Source: a bacterium
GTDB lineage: Bacteria > Desulfobacterota > Binatia > HRBIN30 > CADEER01
Assembly: GCA_019637795.1 (NCBI GenBank)
Contig: JAHBUY010000001.1
Location: 269,001 to 333,000 of the forward strand
Direction: 5' to 3'
Length of the DNA: 64,000 bases
The first letter of the stretch is position 1; each line of letters starts with the position of its first letter. The translations under genes were made by a program, and so were the position numbers. This document shows positions 1 through 11,152 of the stretch, piece after piece. The notes under the pieces are model-generated. The model searched no databases. It had not been told where the DNA came from and saw only the letters and a list, made by a program, of their open reading frames with translations.

Positions 1-197
1 TCGACGATGCGCTTGGCGCTCGCCGCCGAGCTGGGGAGGACGCTGATCACCCACTCGTCGGGGAACGGGATCCCCTTCGGGAAGACGCGCACCTTGCCCA
101 GATTCTCCAGGCTGGTGCCGACCAGCTTGTTGGCGATCGCCGCCTTGGCTTCGACTGGCAAGGCCTTGAGCGCCGCCGACGTTCCGCGTGCTGCCAT
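1..197 (-). CDS. Hypothetical protein, N-terminal part (runs off window)
   Basis: Sixty-five codons of an open frame on the minus strand, starting at ATG 195-197 with a good ribosome site (AGGAGG in the complement of about 202-207). It begins MAARGTSAALKALPVEAKAA and continues through a KVRVFPKGIPFPDEW stretch. No signal peptide or membrane segment is visible. I do not recognise the family; the 3' end lies outside the window. The SD and start context are the main support for a real gene. Confidence 0.55.
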   Translation of the reverse strand, partial: MAARGTSAALKALPVEAKAAIANKLVGTSLENLGKVRVFPKGIPFPDEWVISVLPSSAASAKRIV

Positions 198-353
198 GCG
201 AACCTCCTGTGACTGACGCTGCGGACCGCACGCCCCATGCGGCGATCCTCGTGATGGCCGCCGCGTACACCCGCCGGCGCGGGGCGCCCAGTTGGGACTT
301 TCCCTGATGCCGTCCTGCGGCCGTGGCGCCGGCGCGCGAGCGCGGCCGTCCAG

Positions 354-766
354 TCACCGGAAGCGGTAGCGGACGTACCCCGGCCACGCCGACGGGTGGC
401 GCAGCACGCCGGCGATCAGGGGCAGTTGGTCGAAGTAGACGGTGCGCTCGGCACCGAGGCCGTCGCGGAGGAGGAAGCGATCGACGGCGGGGATCCGCAC
501 CACCGAGCCGCCGAGCGGAAAGCGCATCGTCCACTCGACGAAGACCACGCCGTCGCCGCCGCCGGCGCGGTGGACCTCGCCGCGCAGCGCCGGCAACCAG
601 CGGAACAGGCGCTGAAACTCCGCCAGCGCGGCCGGCCGCCCGCGCAGCGGCGGCCGGTGCGGCTGGTAGAGCACGACGTCGTCGGTGAGCAGCGCCACCA
701 GCCGCTCCGCCGTCGGCGCCGCCCAAGCGGCGGCGAACTGCTCCGCGAACGCCAGTTCGGCGCTGC

Positions 767-770
<4 letters not shown>
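354..770 (-). CDS. SnoaL/NTF2-like small protein
   Basis: A 138-aa protein with the NTF2/SnoaL alpha-beta cone-fold pattern: an N-terminal helix (FAEQFAAAWAAPTAERLVALL), the DDVVLYQPHRPPLRGR strand-turn, and a C-terminal VFVEWTMRF...VDRFLLRDG strand set. The family includes small dehydratases, isomerases and unknown ligand-binding proteins, so no substrate can be named. It starts with GTG (768-770), which overlaps the TGA of the molybdopterin oxidoreductase gene by four bases (GTGA), so the two are very probably translationally coupled and work together. An upstream open frame extends much further but is a shadow of the oxidoreductase gene. Confidence 0.7.
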
Positions 771-2950
<2,180 letters not shown>

Positions 2951-2960
2951 GGCTTCCTCC

Positions 2961-3425
2961 TCAGGCGGGGCGCGCGGCGCGCAACAGGTGGAGCGCCTCG
3001 CGGACGGCGACGAGCGAGACGCCAAGCTGGTCGCACAGCGTCGCGAGGTCGAAGAAGAAGCGCTCGCCGACGAGCAGACCGTCGGCGACCGCAAAGGTGC
3101 TGACGAACGGCAGCGATGCCGTGCGTCCGCTGGCCGGAACGGCCGGCAGGTCGCCGCGCATCGTCATCCGCGCCGTCCCCCAGCAGGCAACGGCGCGCGC
3201 GGCGAAGGTCATCTCGTCCACCGTCACGCCGTAATCCGGGAACACCCGGAAGAACGCGCGCAGGTGCGCGGCGGTCTCGGCTCGGTCGCGCGACGCGAGG
3301 CCGAAGCCGACGGTCTCGAGCTGGAAGTCGGGGTGGCAGAAGGCGAGCGCGCCGTCGACGTCGGCCCGGCACTTGGCGCGGGCGTAGCCCTCGACCAGCG
3401 CCCGCAGGTGTCTGCGATCGGACAT
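2961..3425 (-). CDS. SnoaL-like polyketide-cyclase family protein
   Basis: A 154-aa NTF2/SnoaL-fold protein: N-terminal helix LRALVEGYARAKCRADVDGALAFCHPDFQLETVG, then AHLRAFFRVFPDYGVTVDEMTFA and a final strand (VSTFAVADGLLVGERFFFDLATLCDQLGV), the usual SnoaL arrangement with the sheet lining a hydrophobic pocket. The substrate is unknown. It ends 10 bp before the oxidoreductase gene and is followed by it on the same strand, so co-transcription is likely. It is only distantly similar to the NTF2-like protein at the other end of the oxidoreductase gene, so the pair may not be a recent duplication. Confidence 0.75.
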   Translation of the reverse strand: MSDRRHLRALVEGYARAKCRADVDGALAFCHPDFQLETVGFGLASRDRAETAAHLRAFFRVFPDYGVTVDEMTFAARAVACWGTARMTMRGDLPAVPASGRTASLPFVSTFAVADGLLVGERFFFDLATLCDQLGVSLVAVREALHLLRAARPA

Positions 3426-3438
3426 CGCGCTTCCCCGC

Positions 3439-3879
3439 TCAGCGCGCCGGCGCCGACGCGACCTTGTAGGTGACGGTGGCGCGCGCCGCCAGCGTGCCGT
3501 CGATCCCGTGCACGGCGACGTCGCACACCGCGATCGAGGCGCCGCGCTGGATCACCGCCGCCGTGGCGACCAGGTCCTGTCCGCGACCCGCGGCGAGGAA
3601 GTTGATCGAGAAGCCGATGGTCGTGCCGCGCGCCCCGGGCTCGACCCGCGGGCTCGCCCAGCACGCGGCGGTGGCGGCGACGTCGACCAGCGAGGCGATC
3701 GCGCCGCCGTGCACCATGTCGGCGATGGTCGTGTTGTCCTCGACATACGGCAACCGCACCCGCACGCGATCCCGCTCGACCAACTCCTCGAGACACACCC
3801 CGAGCCGCCGCGCGTACGGCGCGCCGACGATGAAGGTCTCGACCAGGCTCCTGATCTCATCCAGCCGTTGTGGCTCCAT
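3439..3879 (-). CDS. PaaI-type hotdog thioesterase
   Basis: A 146-aa single hotdog-domain protein of the PaaI/YdiI thioesterase family. The family signature is visible: YVEDNTTIADMVHGGAIASLVDVAATAA, where the HGG(A/V) motif before the central helix holds the active-site region, then FSINFLAAGRGQDLVATA. It probably hydrolyses an acyl- or aryl-CoA. I chose ATG 3879; an in-frame ATG at 3909 would add ten residues and neither has a strong SD. It lies 13 bp before the SnoaL-like gene on the same strand, probably the first gene of the leftward operon. Confidence 0.8.
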   Translation of the reverse strand: MEPQRLDEIRSLVETFIVGAPYARRLGVCLEELVERDRVRVRLPYVEDNTTIADMVHGGAIASLVDVAATAACWASPRVEPGARGTTIGFSINFLAAGRGQDLVATAAVIQRGASIAVCDVAVHGIDGTLAARATVTYKVASAPAR

Positions 3880-4066
3880 GGCGGCGCATGGTACGAGCGG
3901 CAGTGGCACCTGGAAATATCCACTTCTGGCTCTTTCGATGATGCCACTTTCCCCTCCGCGGATTTCGCGGATCAGAAGCCGAGCGCGTCTCGGGCCTCGG
4001 TGCGCGAGTCCCTCCGCGTCTCATCGGTGACGTCCGCGCCATCCCTGGTGTGGATCGGGCGACCGC

Positions 4067-5560
4067 ATGCACTCCCTCTGGCTGCGCCTGGACGGCGAGG
4101 GTCCGCGCTTCCGGCAGCTCTATCGGGCGCTGCGGGCGGCGATCGTGGACGGCACGCTGGCGCCGGGCGCCAGGCTGCCGGCGACGCGCGCCCTGGCGGG
4201 CGAGCTCGGCGTGTCGCGGACGACGGTGTTGCTGGCCTTCGAGCACCTGGCGGCCGAGGGCTACCTCGCCGGCCGGCACGGCTCCGGGAGCTACGTACAG
4301 GCCGCGCCGGCGCCGCGCCGGACGACGCTGGCGCGCGGCGCGAACCAGCCGGCGCCGCGGCTGTCGGCGTACGGCGCGGCGCTCGCGGCGGCGCAACGGC
4401 GGCCGCTGTTCAGCGGCTACAGCAGCGAACGGCCGGCGCTGCCCTACGACTTCCGCTACGGCGCCCCGTCGATGGTCGATTTCCCGCTGCGCGCCTGGCA
4501 GCGCTGTCTCGGCCGCCGCGCCCGCCGCGCCGCGCCGCGCGCCTACGACTACGGCCATCGGCAGGGCTCGCCGGCGCTGCGCGCCGCCCTCGCCGGCTAC
4601 CTGCGGCGGGCGCGCGGCATCGCCTGCGAACCGGACGAGATGCTGATCGTCAACGGCTCCCAACAGGCGCTCGACCTCGCCGCCCGCGTGCTGCTCGACC
4701 GCGGCGACCGCGCCGTGGTCGAGGAGCCGGGCTTCGAAGGCGCGCGCAACGCCCTGCGCGCCGCCGGCGCCGAGTTGGTGTTCGCGCCGGTCGACGGCGA
4801 GGGGTTCGACCCCGCCGTGTTGGCGCGCGGTGGACGCGCCGCGCGTCTCGCCTATGCCACCCCGTCGCACCAGTATCCGCTCGGCGGCGTGATGCCGTAC
4901 GGCCGGCGCGTCGCCCTGCTCGACTGGGCGGCGCGGGCCGACGCGTGGGTCATCGAGGACGACTACGACAGCGAGTTCCGCTTCGCCGGCCGGCCGCTCG
5001 AGGCGCTGAAGGCGCTCGACGAGCAGCGCCGCGTGCTCTACGTCGCCACCTGCTCGAAGGTGATGTTCCCGGCGCTGCGCATCGGCTACGCGGTGCTGCC
5101 GCCGGCGCTGGTCGAACCGTTCACCCGCGCCAAGGCGATCGCCGACGGCGGCTCGCCGGTCCTCGAGCAGGACGCGCTCGCCGACTTCATCGCCGGCGGC
5201 GACTTCGAGCGCCACCTGCGCCGTTCGCGGTCGCGCCTCGGCGCCCGGCGCGCCGTCCTGCTGGCGGCGCTCGAGCGCGAGCTGGGCGACGCCGTCGAAG
5301 TGGCCGGCGCCAATGCCGGCATGCATCTCGTCGTCTGGCTGCGCGACGTGCCGGCGACCCGGATCGGGGCCCTCGCCCGCGCCGCGGCCGAGGTCGGCGT
5401 CGGCATCTACTCCGTGTCCCCCTTCTACGCCACGCCGCCGGCGCGCGCCGGCCTGCTGCTCGGCTACGCGGCGCTGGACGAACGCGACATCCGCCTCGGC
5501 GTCGAGCGCCTGGCGCGCCTCATCGCCCATCGCCGGTGGGGCGACGGATCGCCCGCTTGA
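4067..5560 (+). CDS. MocR/PdxR-type transcriptional regulator (GntR HTH + aminotransferase-like)
   Basis: A 497-aa two-domain protein. Residues about 1-75 form a GntR winged helix (QLYRALRAAIVDGTLAPGARLP, ELGVSRTTVLLAFEHLAAEGYL, GSGSYV). From about 110 to the end is a fold-type I PLP aminotransferase domain, with the PLP lysine in ATCSKVMFPALRIGYAVLP at residue 331. MocR regulators bind PLP and usually control nearby vitamin B6 or amino-acid genes. Here it diverges from the leftward thioesterase operon across a 187-bp gap, and no pdx or gab gene is adjacent, so its target is not evident; the divergent operon is the first candidate. Confidence 0.88.
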   Translation: MHSLWLRLDGEGPRFRQLYRALRAAIVDGTLAPGARLPATRALAGELGVSRTTVLLAFEHLAAEGYLAGRHGSGSYVQAAPAPRRTTLARGANQPAPRLSAYGAALAAAQRRPLFSGYSSERPALPYDFRYGAPSMVDFPLRAWQRCLGRRARRAAPRAYDYGHRQGSPALRAALAGYLRRARGIACEPDEMLIVNGSQQALDLAARVLLDRGDRAVVEEPGFEGARNALRAAGAELVFAPVDGEGFDPAVLARGGRAARLAYATPSHQYPLGGVMPYGRRVALLDWAARADAWVIEDDYDSEFRFAGRPLEALKALDEQRRVLYVATCSKVMFPALRIGYAVLPPALVEPFTRAKAIADGGSPVLEQDALADFIAGGDFERHLRRSRSRLGARRAVLLAALERELGDAVEVAGANAGMHLVVWLRDVPATRIGALARAAAEVGVGIYSVSPFYATPPARAGLLLGYAALDERDIRLGVERLARLIAHRRWGDGSPA

Positions 5561-5733
5561 TCTGGCGCTGCGACAGGCGACCGGTCACTGAATCGCTGCG
5601 TGGCGAGTTGCTGCACGAGCACCGCCCGATGTGCTCGCCATGCCAGCTCGAGCGCGTGCCGGGCACTGTCGCTTCGAGGGACAGCCGCGATGCTGCGAGA
5701 GGCAGCGCGGCGCGCCGATGCCACCGCAGGGGA

Positions 5734-7149
5734 CTACGCCGCCGGCTGCAGCGCGATGCTGCGCGAGGCGAACCGGCCGCACCACGCGCGCACGTCGGCC
5801 AGCACCGCGTCGGTCGCCGCCGCCGATCCGGCGGCGCGACCAATCCGCGCCGTGCATTCGTCGAAGGAAATGGGCTGCGGATGCTGCTCGTCGCGATCGC
5901 GGCTGCGGTCGAAACGCAGCGGTCCCTCCCCACGGACCACGAGCTTGTCGTCCGCCGTGATCACCGCCAGCAGGTTCTGCCGATACCGCTCCGCCATCCC
6001 GGCCAGCCGCGGGTAGTGAAAGTGCTCGGCCACCGCGAACGGGTGCGCCGCTCGATGGCCCGCGTCCAGCAGCGTGTCGCTCCATCGCCGTTCGCCGGCG
6101 CTCGCCAGCAGCACGCCGAAGAGGTCGCGGGTGCTGACGATGTCGTCGATCGACGCCGCGCCGCGATCGGGGTGCCGGATCCAGAGCGGCACGTGCAGAT
6201 GGGTGTCGTACACCGACGCATCGTGCAGGTAGAGCCCGTGCTCGCCGAAGGCTTCGCCGTGGTCGCTGGTCAGGATCACGACCGTGTCATCGAGCAGCCG
6301 GCCGGCGGCCGCGAAGAACGCCGCGAGCTTGCGATCCATCAGCTCGATGGCGCGGTGATAGCGACCGCGCAGGACCACGCCCGTGCGCGGCCTCACCTGC
6401 GCCCCCTCGCGCAGGTACGCGTGCTGGCCGAGAGCCGCGAGATGGAACGGAACCGACAGGTTCTCCCACACGGCGGCCGGCGAGCGCCACGGCCGCAACA
6501 GCGAGTGCGGCTGGGGGGCGTACGGCGCGTGCACGTCGTACAGATTGCAGCAGATGAAGACGCGCTGCCCGGCGCGCCGCTGGGCGGTGATCAGGTCGAG
6601 CACGCGCGCCAGCGCGAGGTCGTCGGCCGGCATGAGGGTGCGCGCGAAGGCGCGCACGAAATCGCGGCCGGCGGCGTGCCGGGGATGGAAGAAGCCGGTG
6701 CGCTGAATGTGCCGGCGCACCCGCGGCTTGGCGAGGGCGAGGAACATCGCGGCCAGATCGGCGCGGGAGGAGCTCGCGATGGGGCGCTCGCGGATCTGAA
6801 ATCCGCGCGTCACGCCGGGGATCGCGCCATCGAAGACGAAGTTCCGCGTCACCAGGGCCGTCCGATAGCCGACCGCAGCCAGGCGTTCGGCTATGGTCGG
6901 CGACGGATTCCTGTACGCCATGGTTTGGAAATGCGCGCCGTGCTCCGAGGGGAGCCGTCCGGTGAACATGCTGAGGTGGCTCGGCAGCGTCCAGCACTCG
7001 CTCGCGTAGGCGCGCCGGAACCACAGCGCCTGCTCGCCGAGCCGATCGAGGAACGGGGTGGTGGGACGCCCAGGCCCATGGCCGCCGAGCGACGCGGCGC
7101 GCAGCGAGTCGACCACCAGCAGGAGGACATCGCGCCGGCGCGCGCTCAC
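5734..7149 (-). CDS. Sulfatase-like alkaline-phosphatase-superfamily hydrolase/transferase
   Basis: A 471-aa protein of the sulfatase/phosphoethanolamine-transferase superfamily. Metal-site elements are visible: DVLLLVVDSLRA near the N-terminus (Asp14), ILTSDHGEAFGEHG in the C-terminal half, and THLHVPLWIR. At the place where sulfatases carry a Cys or Ser that becomes formylglycine, it reads CWTLPSHLSMFTG, so Thr54 would be the nucleophile, as in phospho-transferring relatives; true sulfatase activity is doubtful. No transmembrane segments are seen, unlike EptA-type enzymes. GTG 7147-7149 overlaps the stop of the Lgt-like gene (GTGA), indicating translational coupling and a joint envelope-related role. 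Confidence 0.8.
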   Translation of the reverse strand: MSARRRDVLLLVVDSLRAASLGGHGPGRPTTPFLDRLGEQALWFRRAYASECWTLPSHLSMFTGRLPSEHGAHFQTMAYRNPSPTIAERLAAVGYRTALVTRNFVFDGAIPGVTRGFQIRERPIASSSRADLAAMFLALAKPRVRRHIQRTGFFHPRHAAGRDFVRAFARTLMPADDLALARVLDLITAQRRAGQRVFICCNLYDVHAPYAPQPHSLLRPWRSPAAVWENLSVPFHLAALGQHAYLREGAQVRPRTGVVLRGRYHRAIELMDRKLAAFFAAAGRLLDDTVVILTSDHGEAFGEHGLYLHDASVYDTHLHVPLWIRHPDRGAASIDDIVSTRDLFGVLLASAGERRWSDTLLDAGHRAAHPFAVAEHFHYPRLAGMAERYRQNLLAVITADDKLVVRGEGPLRFDRSRDRDEQHPQPISFDECTARIGRAAGSAAATDAVLADVRAWCGRFASRSIALQPAA

Positions 7150-7913
7150 GCCAGCGCTCCGCGCCGTGCCGGGACGGCGCCGCGCGCGACCAGCAGCGCC
7201 GCGGCGCCGAGCGCCACGACCAGCGCCATGTACTGGACGTGGGGCAGCGGCGTGAAGCGCAGAAACTCCAGCAGGAACTGCCCGGTCCCGTACGCCGCCA
7301 TGTAGAGGAGGAACACCTGCCCGTCGTACCGCTTGTGCCGCTGCAGCCACAGCGCCAGACAGCCGAGCCCGAGGGCGAGCAACGCGAAGTACACCTGCAG
7401 CGGGTGCACGGGCAGCGTGGCCGTAGCCGTGCGCGGCACCAGGTCGGCGCGCACCTGCGCCCACCAGAGCTGCGAACGGGCCGGGAACGCGATCGCCCAC
7501 GGCAGCGTCGAGGGATGGCCAGCGCAGCAGCCGGCGAGCAGGCAGCCGATGCGGGCGATCGCCATCGAGAAACCGAAGGACGGCGCGATGACGTCGGCCA
7601 GTGCGCCGGCCGAGATGCGTCCCCAGCGGCCGAGCGCCCAGAGGGTGATGGCGACCGCGATCACCGCGCCGGGAAAACGGTAACCGGCGAACACTTCGGT
7701 CCCGATCGGCGCCAGGATGCCCGGCCGCTCGATCAGGCCGTACAGCTTGGCGCCGAGCGGCGCCGCGATGGTCAGGACGAACAGCGCGGCGAGGAACGGG
7801 CGCATCGCGAGCCGCGCCCGGCGAGCGCACAGGATCGCGACCGTGGTCCCGACCAGCGTGCCGGCGACGAGAAAGATCGGGTACGCCCGCACGCCCGCGA
7901 GCATGGGGTGCAT
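7146..7913 (-). CDS. Divergent Lgt-family (prolipoprotein diacylglyceryl transferase-like) membrane protein
   Basis: A 255-aa polytopic protein with about seven hydrophobic segments. It shows the Lgt-family signature MAIARIGCLLAGCCAGHPS and the later ARSQLW...LPVHPLQVYFALLALGLGCLALWL, where many Lgt proteins have HPxQLYE. The usual catalytic HGG/YGG segment appears replaced (EVFAGYRFPGAVIAVAI), so real lipoprotein diacylglyceryl transfer is uncertain. It is the upstream gene of a two-gene leftward unit with the sulfatase-like gene. A separate canonical lgt elsewhere in the genome would be expected, since lipoproteins are encoded in this window. Confidence 0.78.
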   Translation of the reverse strand: MHPMLAGVRAYPIFLVAGTLVGTTVAILCARRARLAMRPFLAALFVLTIAAPLGAKLYGLIERPGILAPIGTEVFAGYRFPGAVIAVAITLWALGRWGRISAGALADVIAPSFGFSMAIARIGCLLAGCCAGHPSTLPWAIAFPARSQLWWAQVRADLVPRTATATLPVHPLQVYFALLALGLGCLALWLQRHKRYDGQVFLLYMAAYGTGQFLLEFLRFTPLPHVQYMALVVALGAAALLVARGAVPARRGALA

Positions 7914-7943
7914 CGCGGCTCACCCGTCCACGACCATGCGCTC

Positions 7944-8399
7944 TCAGTCGCCGCCTGCGGCGCCGGCTGCCGCAGCCGCGCCCTGTGGCACCGGGCCTTC
8001 CCAGGCCCAGGTCCCGCTCTTGCCGTGCAGCGTCGTGAACGTGCCCGCCATCCCATCCGCGGTGACCGTGCCGGTGAAGGACGCCAGCGCCGGGCCACCG
8101 CTCGGGCTCGCCACCGTGCCGGCCAGCGTCGAACCGTCGAGGTGCCAATCGACGGTGCCCAGGCGGTCCGCCTGCAGCGGCACGCCGGCGACCCGCACGG
8201 TGCCCGTCACCCCCTGGGCGCTGATCTGCAGCCGCTGCGCCCCGGCGCCGGCGCCGTCATCGAGCGCCCTGGCGGTGAGCGCCAGGGTGCCCGACATCGG
8301 CGCGGCAACGGCCGCCGCGTCCGCCTCCACGCCCGAGCTGGGCGACCCGCCGAGGGCGAGCGCCGAGACCAGCATCGCGGTCGCGATGTACATGCGCAT
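7944..8399 (-). CDS. Small exported hypothetical protein
   Basis: A 151-aa protein starting at ATG 8399 with GGGAGG upstream. Residues 1-20 are a plausible Sec signal (MRMYIATAMLVSALALGG). The mature part is made of short beta-strands (MSGTLALTARAL, RLQISAQGVTGTVRVAGV, STLAGTVASPSGGPALASFTGTVTADGMAGTFTTLHGKSGTW), a pattern seen in small periplasmic beta-barrel or beta-sandwich proteins, and it ends in an Ala-rich tail. I do not recognise a family. It follows the 910-aa surface protein by 20 bp on the same strand and may be co-transcribed. Confidence 0.6.
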   Translation of the reverse strand: MRMYIATAMLVSALALGGSPSSGVEADAAAVAAPMSGTLALTARALDDGAGAGAQRLQISAQGVTGTVRVAGVPLQADRLGTVDWHLDGSTLAGTVASPSGGPALASFTGTVTADGMAGTFTTLHGKSGTWAWEGPVPQGAAAAAGAAGGD

Positions 8400-8419
8400 G
8401 GTCGTGTCCTCCCTCCCAC

Positions 8420-11152
8420 TCACGGGCAACCGCAATCGCCGCAGACCACCGTCACCGGCACGTTGGTGCTGGCGGCGCCGAAGTACGTCGTCGTGTCGCC
8501 ATCTTCCTTCAGCATCCGCCATTGGAAGTTGTAGGTGTCGGCCGGCGACGGCGCCGTCACCGTGAAGCTGAACGTCACCTGCTCCCCGGGCGCGACCCCC
8601 GCGGGCGGCAGCTCGACGCGGTTCAGGCCCCAGGTCGTGTTGTCGACGTCGTTCACCGCCCCGAGCGCGAAGCGCGGCAGCGTGTCGGCCATCCACACCG
8701 TCCCGCCGGTGTTCTGCATCCGCACCCACACCTCGTAGTCCGCGCCGGCGATCATGTCGGTCGGCACGCTCTGGCTGACGAAGCTCGCCCCGTCGCCGCC
8801 GCCGGCATTCACTCCCAGGCTTCCGCCCTCCACCAGGGCCTCGAAGGTGTCGCCGTAGATATCGCTGATCACCGGGTTGAAGGTGTCGATCATGTGCCGG
8901 CCGGTGATCGCGTCGTTCAGGATCTGCGCCGTGCAGACCGCCAGCGCGCCATCGGGCGCCACCGGGCACGGGCAGTGCAAGTCGCCCATGCCGCCGCCCG
9001 GCGCCAGATCCGAGAGCACCAGGCGCTCGGCCTTGAGGCCGAAGAGGTTGCCGTCATACGGCGTGCTGCTGCTCAGGCGCATGCCCTTGGCGGCGAGCGC
9101 CGGAGCCGCCGTGCACTGCGGCAGGGTCATCGCCAGCGACTGGTAGATCAGGTCGAGGCTCACCCCGGCGGGCTGCGCGGCGCCGCCCACGTAGTCGATG
9201 GTGAAGCGGATGGTGTCGCCGGGGTTGCCGGCCGCCGATCCGATCTTGAGCGTCACCGGCCCCTGTTCCCCCACGTGCGCGATGGCGGCGGCGCCGGCGC
9301 ACCCCATGAGCGCCGATTGCACGCCGCGGATGAGCTCGTTGATCGCCACCTCGCCGTCCGGCATTGGCCGGGCGCGCCGGTCCACCACGTCGAACGCCGG
9401 ACATGCCTCGAGCGGCGCGAGGCCGAGCGCGATGTTGACGCCGACCAGCAGCTCGTTGATGGCGACGTCCTGGTCGCAGTTGCAGTCGCCGACGCAGGTG
9501 GCGCCGCACGGCGTCGGATACGGCGTCGGCGTTCGCGTCACCGTCGGCGTGCGCGTCCGCGTGAAGGTCAAGACCGGCGTCGGCGTATTGGTACGCGTGC
9601 TCGTCCGCGTGCCGGTCGCCGTCGCCGTGCCGGTGATCGTCGGCGTCAGCGTCTGCGTCACCGCCTGATACGCCCCCATGTCGTAGCCGGTCCCCGGAGC
9701 ACCGGCGCGCGGCCGCGGCTCGCCGTTCGCATCCTGCGACTGCGCCACCCGCACCGAAAAGCCGTGCAAGGCTGCGGGCGTCGCCGGCGGAACCGCCGCG
9801 TTCACCCCGGCGCTGTTCGGCGCCAGGATCAACGACGCATCGAGGAAGGTCGGCATCTTGTTGACCTGTCCGGTCGACTTGCTACAGCCGTCGCCGCCGG
9901 TCGAGAGGTTGTAGCCGCAGTGGCGCGTCGTCGCGTCCACCAGCAGCGGCCCACCGGAGGCCTTCACGACGGAGTTGTACACGTTCATGATCCGCCCCTG
10001 GTAGATCTGCCGCTTTTTCTTGCCGTCGTTGTCGACGAAGGTGTTGTTCAGAATGTTGCCCTGCGTATTCTGCGCCGCGTCTCCGGCGTTGATGCCGTAC
10101 CGCGCATTCTTGTGCAGGACGGAGTTCTCGACCTGCAACGTCGAACGCACCGCGGTCCGCGACGGCGTCGCGCCGACACCCCACATGATTATTCCGTTCC
10201 CCTGATCGGGCTTCGGTGTCGGCGTCGGCGTTCCTGGCGTCGGCGTCCCGCGCAAATTGGGCCCGTTGTCCACGGCCTGCGAGCACAGCACCTCGACGAG
10301 CGGTCCGCCGACATTGTAGCCGTGGCCTTTGTTTCCAGTCGCATTGGAGTTGAGGAATTGGATCCGGTCCAGTGACACCGGGGCAGGATTCACGACCCGA
10401 AATCCATCCGCGGCGTTATTCATGACGGTCACGCCGCGGAGATCCAGGGAGCCCGCAGCAGTAGCCGCGACAGAGATTCCGTTACTAGAATTAAACTGGC
10501 CACCAGCATCCATCACCGCTGCATCGCGAGCACAGAAATTGGTTCCCCCGATCGTGATGCCTGCGGTCGCCGATCGAGAGATAGCCACCCTCTCAAGCGT
10601 GACGTTCTGCGCCGTGCTTCTGATCACAACCGGCTGATTGAAGCGTATGGGGTTGGGCGTCGGAGTGGTCGCGCCGACTGGAGTTCCGTCGAATTTGGCT
10701 ACGATCCGAATGTTCTTGATCGCGACGTTCGTGCCGGAAATATCGAATAGATCCTGCGCGTTATCACTATTTGACTTCGGCGCAATCGCAACGCCGAAAT
10801 CGCCTGTGCCTTCGATGACGACGTTCGTCAGGTTGGCTCCGATCACCTTCACCTGCGACACGCAATTCGCACTCGGCGAGATGAGCACACGCCGGCTTGA
10901 TTGGAAGGTGTAGGTATCCAATGCGGAGCAGGAAATCGAATCCGTCGACGTCGTGGTTGGCACTCCGCAGCGCGGCAACAGCGTGGGCGCTGGGTTACAC
11001 CACGGCGTGGGCGTTGGCGTCTGGCCGAAGCTCGCCGCTGCGAAGACGGCGTTCGCGGCTGTAGCCAGAACGACCGCCCATATTGGCCGCAGCGGCGAAT
11101 CCAAACCATCGAACCCCGCTCCTCGCGGAAGCAGTGCGACGTGGCAACTCAT
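8420..11152 (-). CDS. Secreted modular protein: beta-helix, EF-hand pair, cohesin-like and NBR1-Ig-like domains
   Basis: A 910-aa exported protein. After a signal segment (to about residue 44) comes a right-handed parallel beta-helix (about 60-490; IEGTGDFGVAI, IKNIRIVAKF, LERVAISRSA, YGINAGDAAQ) ending in the usual YDMGAYQ. A Thr/Pro linker (about 494-547) precedes a paired EF-hand segment (GDCNCDQDVAINELLVGV...DGEVAINELIRGV, about 555-620). Then come a cohesin-like beta-sandwich (about 632-755) and a C-terminal NBR1-Ig-like domain with spaced Trp residues (VWVRMQNTGGTVW, NFQWRM; about 787-907). I chose ATG 11152: it overlaps the upstream stop (ATGA) and has GGGGGG at proper spacing. Probably surface or extracellular, binding glycans or other proteins. 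Confidence 0.8.
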   Translation of the reverse strand: MSCHVALLPRGAGFDGLDSPLRPIWAVVLATAANAVFAAASFGQTPTPTPWCNPAPTLLPRCGVPTTTSTDSISCSALDTYTFQSSRRVLISPSANCVSQVKVIGANLTNVVIEGTGDFGVAIAPKSNSDNAQDLFDISGTNVAIKNIRIVAKFDGTPVGATTPTPNPIRFNQPVVIRSTAQNVTLERVAISRSATAGITIGGTNFCARDAAVMDAGGQFNSSNGISVAATAAGSLDLRGVTVMNNAADGFRVVNPAPVSLDRIQFLNSNATGNKGHGYNVGGPLVEVLCSQAVDNGPNLRGTPTPGTPTPTPKPDQGNGIIMWGVGATPSRTAVRSTLQVENSVLHKNARYGINAGDAAQNTQGNILNNTFVDNDGKKKRQIYQGRIMNVYNSVVKASGGPLLVDATTRHCGYNLSTGGDGCSKSTGQVNKMPTFLDASLILAPNSAGVNAAVPPATPAALHGFSVRVAQSQDANGEPRPRAGAPGTGYDMGAYQAVTQTLTPTITGTATATGTRTSTRTNTPTPVLTFTRTRTPTVTRTPTPYPTPCGATCVGDCNCDQDVAINELLVGVNIALGLAPLEACPAFDVVDRRARPMPDGEVAINELIRGVQSALMGCAGAAAIAHVGEQGPVTLKIGSAAGNPGDTIRFTIDYVGGAAQPAGVSLDLIYQSLAMTLPQCTAAPALAAKGMRLSSSTPYDGNLFGLKAERLVLSDLAPGGGMGDLHCPCPVAPDGALAVCTAQILNDAITGRHMIDTFNPVISDIYGDTFEALVEGGSLGVNAGGGDGASFVSQSVPTDMIAGADYEVWVRMQNTGGTVWMADTLPRFALGAVNDVDNTTWGLNRVELPPAGVAPGEQVTFSFTVTAPSPADTYNFQWRMLKEDGDTTTYFGAASTNVPVTVVCGDCGCP

